A stretch of DNA of 34,483 nt from positions 1 to 34,483 of the forward strand of contig NXFV01001468.1 in NCBI GenBank assembly GCA_002803225.1. The letters run 5' to 3'. The notes under the pieces are model-generated. The model was given only the letters and a program-made list of their open reading frames with translations. It made no database searches and was not told the origin of the DNA. This stretch comes from Gamarada debralockiae (lineage: Eukaryota; Ascomycota; Leotiomycetes; Helotiales; Hyphodiscaceae). Within the stretch, counting starts at the first letter, position 1. Every line of letters begins with the position of its first letter. This document shows positions 31,190 through 34,483 of this stretch, piece by piece. A program made the position numbers and the translations under genes.

Positions 31190-31560
31190 ATGTCGGACTT
31201 CTCTACCGTCACTCCTCCCCGCCATTCTCGGCCACTCTCAAAGACACCAACAATTCCGGACTTTTCCGACTCCCAATGGATGCCATATCTTATGCCAACT
31301 CCATATATCAGTCGGCGACGGCTCCTCGAGAAACTTGACATGATGTTTGGGAGTGACAATTTCAAGGTTCAGGTAATTACCCGCTGCCCCGGCCGTAGGT
31401 TCATGTTTGCCACCATGACTGATTCTTTTCAGCTCCGCCTCAACAGATGGACCGTTTTCGCCCCTCGCGAGCTCAGCGCTGTAAGTGGTAAGCCCATTCC
31501 CGTAAATTCCCCCATTGACCATAATAATAGGAGGAGATCAAGCATCTTTGTCGCCCTTGA
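31190..31560 (+). CDS. 86-residue intracellular microprotein of an unnamed fungal family (member 2)
   Basis: Exons 31190-31372, 31433-31480 and 31531-31560 encode 86 residues. Introns are 60 nt (branch TGACTGAT, acceptor TTTCAG) and 50 nt (donor GTAAGT, acceptor AATAG). The first intron is a multiple of three without stops, so unspliced DNA looks like a much longer frame. The N-terminal 40 residues are Ser/Pro-rich with DFSDSQWMPYLMP. The core RRRLLEKLDMMFGSDNFKV, LRLNRWTVFAPRELSA, EEIKHLC matches the gene at 20764 in sequence and in the lengths of exons 2 and 3. No signal peptide or membrane segment. I know no function; a small alpha/beta fold is a guess from the alternation of helix-like and strand-like parts. 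Confidence 0.75.
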
Positions 31561-33577
31561 AAAGCCTAGTGGTAGCCTGGTAGCTCTGCCGAAAAGCATA
31601 CGCAATTCGAGGTTGTTGTACTCATGGCAGTTGATTTGCATTGGGACAGGAGTTCAAAATGGAATCATTTCTCTTTTTAGAAACTTTGTTCAAGGAAAAA
31701 CAAAACTCAGACGGATACCGAGAGTGACACCAAGGCACAATACAACTAGGAAATGCTATTATTTCTTCTCAGAATGGATCCTCCTTTGTCATTCCCTTTC
31801 GTGTGTCCTGAAAGTGCGACTTGAAGTTCGACTAGGCGTTACTGCAGGACCAATATTCTCCATCCATTTCAGCCTCTACTCAGCTTCTGTCCTCCAGTAC
31901 TCCCAGACCGCATCGATTAGAGTTCAATTGTCAGAGTAGTTGAGTCACCTGGAGCCGTCCAATCAAGTCGGACATGGCTTGACTGAAATGCCGCTGCTCA
32001 ACCTGAATAGAAGTTGGTATATCACGCCCGTAGTCACAGCTGGGCAACACTTAATACAATTAAGTTAAATTTTAATTGGACAAGCTTAGTCCAACTAGGC
32101 TACGTGGCGGCTCTTTCTATACGGTCAGGCTGTTTTCTTTCCACTGTGCGCCGGCGGCAAGGCTCTGGTACTGCCACTACTGACCTAGGCTTGCAACATT
32201 ATTGTTTAGTGAACTCCGTCGTAACTTAATCTAATACAAGTCAAGTGCAAATCATTTGATGACTTTCTCTATAATAGGGAAATCGAGATTGGCTAGTTCA
32301 CAGCCGTGTGAAGTGAGATGACTCCACACGGCTACTTTGCAAAGCCATTTTCGGATTGCACAAGTAAGGAGGAACAGTAGAAATAGGTTCTAGAATAGAG
32401 TATTTACCCTTATTGATAATCAAAAAATAGATATAAAAAAATTAATCGTCCCCTTGGGGTTGTAGGCAAAAGAATCTTCGCCAAACAATCAATTTATATC
32501 TCCTTCTGCCCTACTCATACCTACCTGTTTGGGATGGCGATCCTTAGCTTCCAGACGCCTGATGCTGCCATTAAAACCCTTCGCGTTCTCATGTCTTCTG
32601 AAATTTCCAAACAAGAAGTATGATCTCGTATGCAAGATGATAATTCACGCCAAGTGCGGGCGGTTGAGGGACTCATAGTATATATACTGTATGGTATCAA
32701 ATCCTTGCAAGCCTCTTGTATGAAAAGGCATAAGGTTGTAACGGACAATACACAAGGGTAAATTCAAAGCTAAGCGAATCTCATATCAGGCAGCGCTGAA
32801 GTATATCTGTTATTGTTGGTGTAATCGGAACATGTTCAATTTCGCATCGATTCCCCGCGGGTTTCGTAGCTAACGTGCTCAAGGTAGGCCAGGTGGTTTG
32901 ATCATTACAGTAGCATGTATTTTTTTATGCGATATGAAAGGGTTTTGATCGTCTGCTTGCTTTCCACCCGTGATGATGGTGAAAACCCCGCTTTTTGGCA
33001 GCGAGGTGATGTGTGGTCAAAGATGTACTAGGTAGATTGGAGGGGAGGTCCTGTAACTCTTCTCCATATTAGGAAGCGTATTTCGGGCGCAGCCACCTAA
33101 CTTGGGAATGAATTCGCCATTTCGTTAATGAAAATTGTCCAGTTAAATATGTTTTCGAGGAAGAGTCCGAAAAAGACCGAATCTCCCTGTCTGAAGACAA
33201 ACTGTTGCTCCGCAGAAGATTCTTGCTACAGCTATCTTATCGCATTATGAGGATACCTTCTTTCGGGTCTCTCCCTCCCATCATCGACCCTGAAACATGG
33301 CTTTGTATTTGGGGCGTAGTAAGCCTTGGATTACGTGTTACCGGTACTGCCTCAGAGAGCCAATACCCGGCTCCCCGACCTTGAACCACCATTGTTTAGA
33401 TTGGGCGTAGGCGGATCTGAAGCCGGAATTCCAAGCCAAGCCGACGCAGAGCCAGATTATAAGATCTTCTATTCTGTTCCTAATATCAGAAATATATATC
33501 TCGCCTGGATGGTTCTCGACGCACAGCCGAATTCTCTATCACAAACCAAGCAAAATGTCCACTGCTTCAGATCGGCT
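31561..33577. other. 2-kb gene-poor stretch
   Basis: No supported gene. Around 32040-32110 and 32395-32450 are AT-rich patches. A frame open across about 33181-33384 (YRIMRIPSFGSLPPIIDPET) shows no family I can name. Frame-shifted decay or plain intergenic sequence cannot be told apart here. Confidence 0.4.
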
Positions 33578-33900
33578 ATGTCCAGCGTTCTGGCTCATGC
33601 TAGCGTCCCTGTCTACACTTGTCCACCAGATACGAAAATTTGCATACTAAATCTCGGAACTCTGACAATCGACGAAGGCTGGTATGTAGCACTCCGCTTC
33701 TGTTATGACGGAACTATCTGTTAACCTTGACGCAGGTTATTGAGGGAAGGTAATTCGAGCACTGTTACCGACCTGGGCCAAGAAAACAAACAGCCCGACA
33801 TCGTCCTTCTAAGCGCTTAGATAGAACATCCGCAAGCAGGTCTCATTTTATTTGAGACCGGTTGTGCTGAGGACGTTGATCCTGTGTGTCAAGAATATCG
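33578..33900 (+). pseudogene. Truncated MBL-fold lactonase-like gene (AHL lactonase type)
   Basis: Exon 33578-33681 begins MSSVLAHASVPVYTCPPDTK and continues ICILNLGTLTIDEGW; a 54-nt intron (33682-33735) splits the tryptophan codon; exon 2 reads LREGNSSTVTDLGQENKQPD, then IVLLSA and a TAG at 33818-33820 where Leu is expected, then IEHPQAGLILFETGCAED in the same frame. This is the N-terminus of fungal metallo-beta-lactamase proteins related to N-acyl homoserine lactonases. The metal-binding HxHxDH region is never reached: homology ends near 33900, just before an AT-rich repeat. Nonsense codon plus loss of the active site make it a pseudogene. Confidence 0.68.
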
Positions 33901-33954
33901 AAAATCATTTGAAATTGAGATAATCTTGCTGGCAAATGGTGCTTACTCGGGTTC

Positions 33955-34483
33955 CCTGTTAAAATCCCACCCCTATGAAAATCCCGCCTTTTTACACCAA
34001 AAGTTGTTGTTTTTAATTAATCATATTAAAACAACTAATAATCAGAATTACATTCTATGTTAAATAGTTAGTTAAAAATAGTATATATTTAATATTTTAG
34101 CTATATAACTTTAAAAAAGTAAATAATTATTTAAATATTCAAATTTTAAGAAATTTAGAAGTTTTTTTCACTACTTTTACATACAAAATTTGTCCCAAAT
34201 TTTTAACCTATTAGATAACACTAATAAAAGAAATCCTAAGAGTGCGTTTATTATTATTTTTCCTTGTAGTTTTAAAATATTTATCTGTAGTCTATACAAA
34301 ATGCCTTATTTTAGTGTAAAAACTAAGTATATTTTCAATTAGTTATTACTATATTCCTTTAATAGTATAGTAAAAATTCAAATACGCATTTTAATATACT
34401 TATATACTAAAGCTTAAATCAAAAAGAATTAATCTATTAGAAGTGTTGTGAGGTTAGATATAACGGTGTCTTTTTCGTTGATT
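33955..34483. mobile_element. AT-rich repeat relic running off the right edge
   Basis: From about 33955 the composition drops sharply to AT-rich DNA with runs of T and A and no coding signal, starting at TTCCCTGTTAAAATCCCACC. It looks like the RIP-mutated end of a transposon, but the other end is outside the window and the class cannot be assigned. Confidence 0.5.

Noticed and set aside
31190..31939. 249-codon continuous frame as one protein
   Set aside because: The reading crosses two good introns; the spliced form matches the family member at 20764 exon by exon, the unspliced tail has no features.
1..34483. tRNA or rRNA genes
   Set aside because: No cloverleaf with A/B box motifs or rRNA-like stretch was noticed by eye; a covariance search would be needed to exclude one.

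Overview
The window looks like nuclear DNA of a filamentous ascomycete, probably a leotiomycete-type plant- or litter-associated fungus (the lineage is inference). Genes are interrupted by short introns of 44-169 nt with fungal branch sites (CTAAC, CTGAC) and GT..AG borders, and there are fungus-specific families: hydrophobin-like proteins, a GPI-anchored Ser/Thr-rich wall protein, fungal CorA-like and fungal kinase families. A very AT-rich block has the look of repeat-induced point mutation (RIP). Most genes had to be assembled by hand from exons, because reading frames alone give only pieces.

Left part (1-9.2 kb), ordinary gene territory: an unidentified coding fragment leaving the left edge, a GPI-anchored cell wall protein, two tandem hydrophobin-like secreted proteins with the same exon layout and a shared 13-nt TATA block, the kinetochore protein CENP-O/Mcm21, and, divergent from it, an ER acetyl-CoA transporter (AT-1/SLC33 type).

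Middle (9.2-16.7 kb), a decayed catabolic or secondary-metabolic neighbourhood: broken metallo-beta-lactamase-fold hydrolase and maleate isomerase/arylmalonate decarboxylase-like genes head to head, an intact Dabb (stress-responsive A/B barrel) gene with a GC-AG intron, a truncated FAD monooxygenase joined to an unknown coiled-coil reading frame, and an intact cytochrome P450.

Right-centre (18-26.7 kb), the most interesting block: two diverged paralogous fungal Ser/Thr kinases flank a seven-exon CorA-like membrane protein and a 60-residue microprotein on the opposite strand. A second member of the same microprotein family (86 residues, identical exon 2 and exon 3 lengths) lies at 31.2 kb. Their job is unknown; fungal accessory loci of this sort are sometimes linked to sensing or allorecognition, but that is inference.

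Right end (27.1-34.5 kb): an AT-rich transposon graveyard with a solo LTR that still has its 5-bp target duplication, a second RIP-degraded inverted copy, a tandem pair of short LTR-like repeats, and, near the edge, a lactonase-like gene with a nonsense codon that breaks off into another AT-rich repeat.
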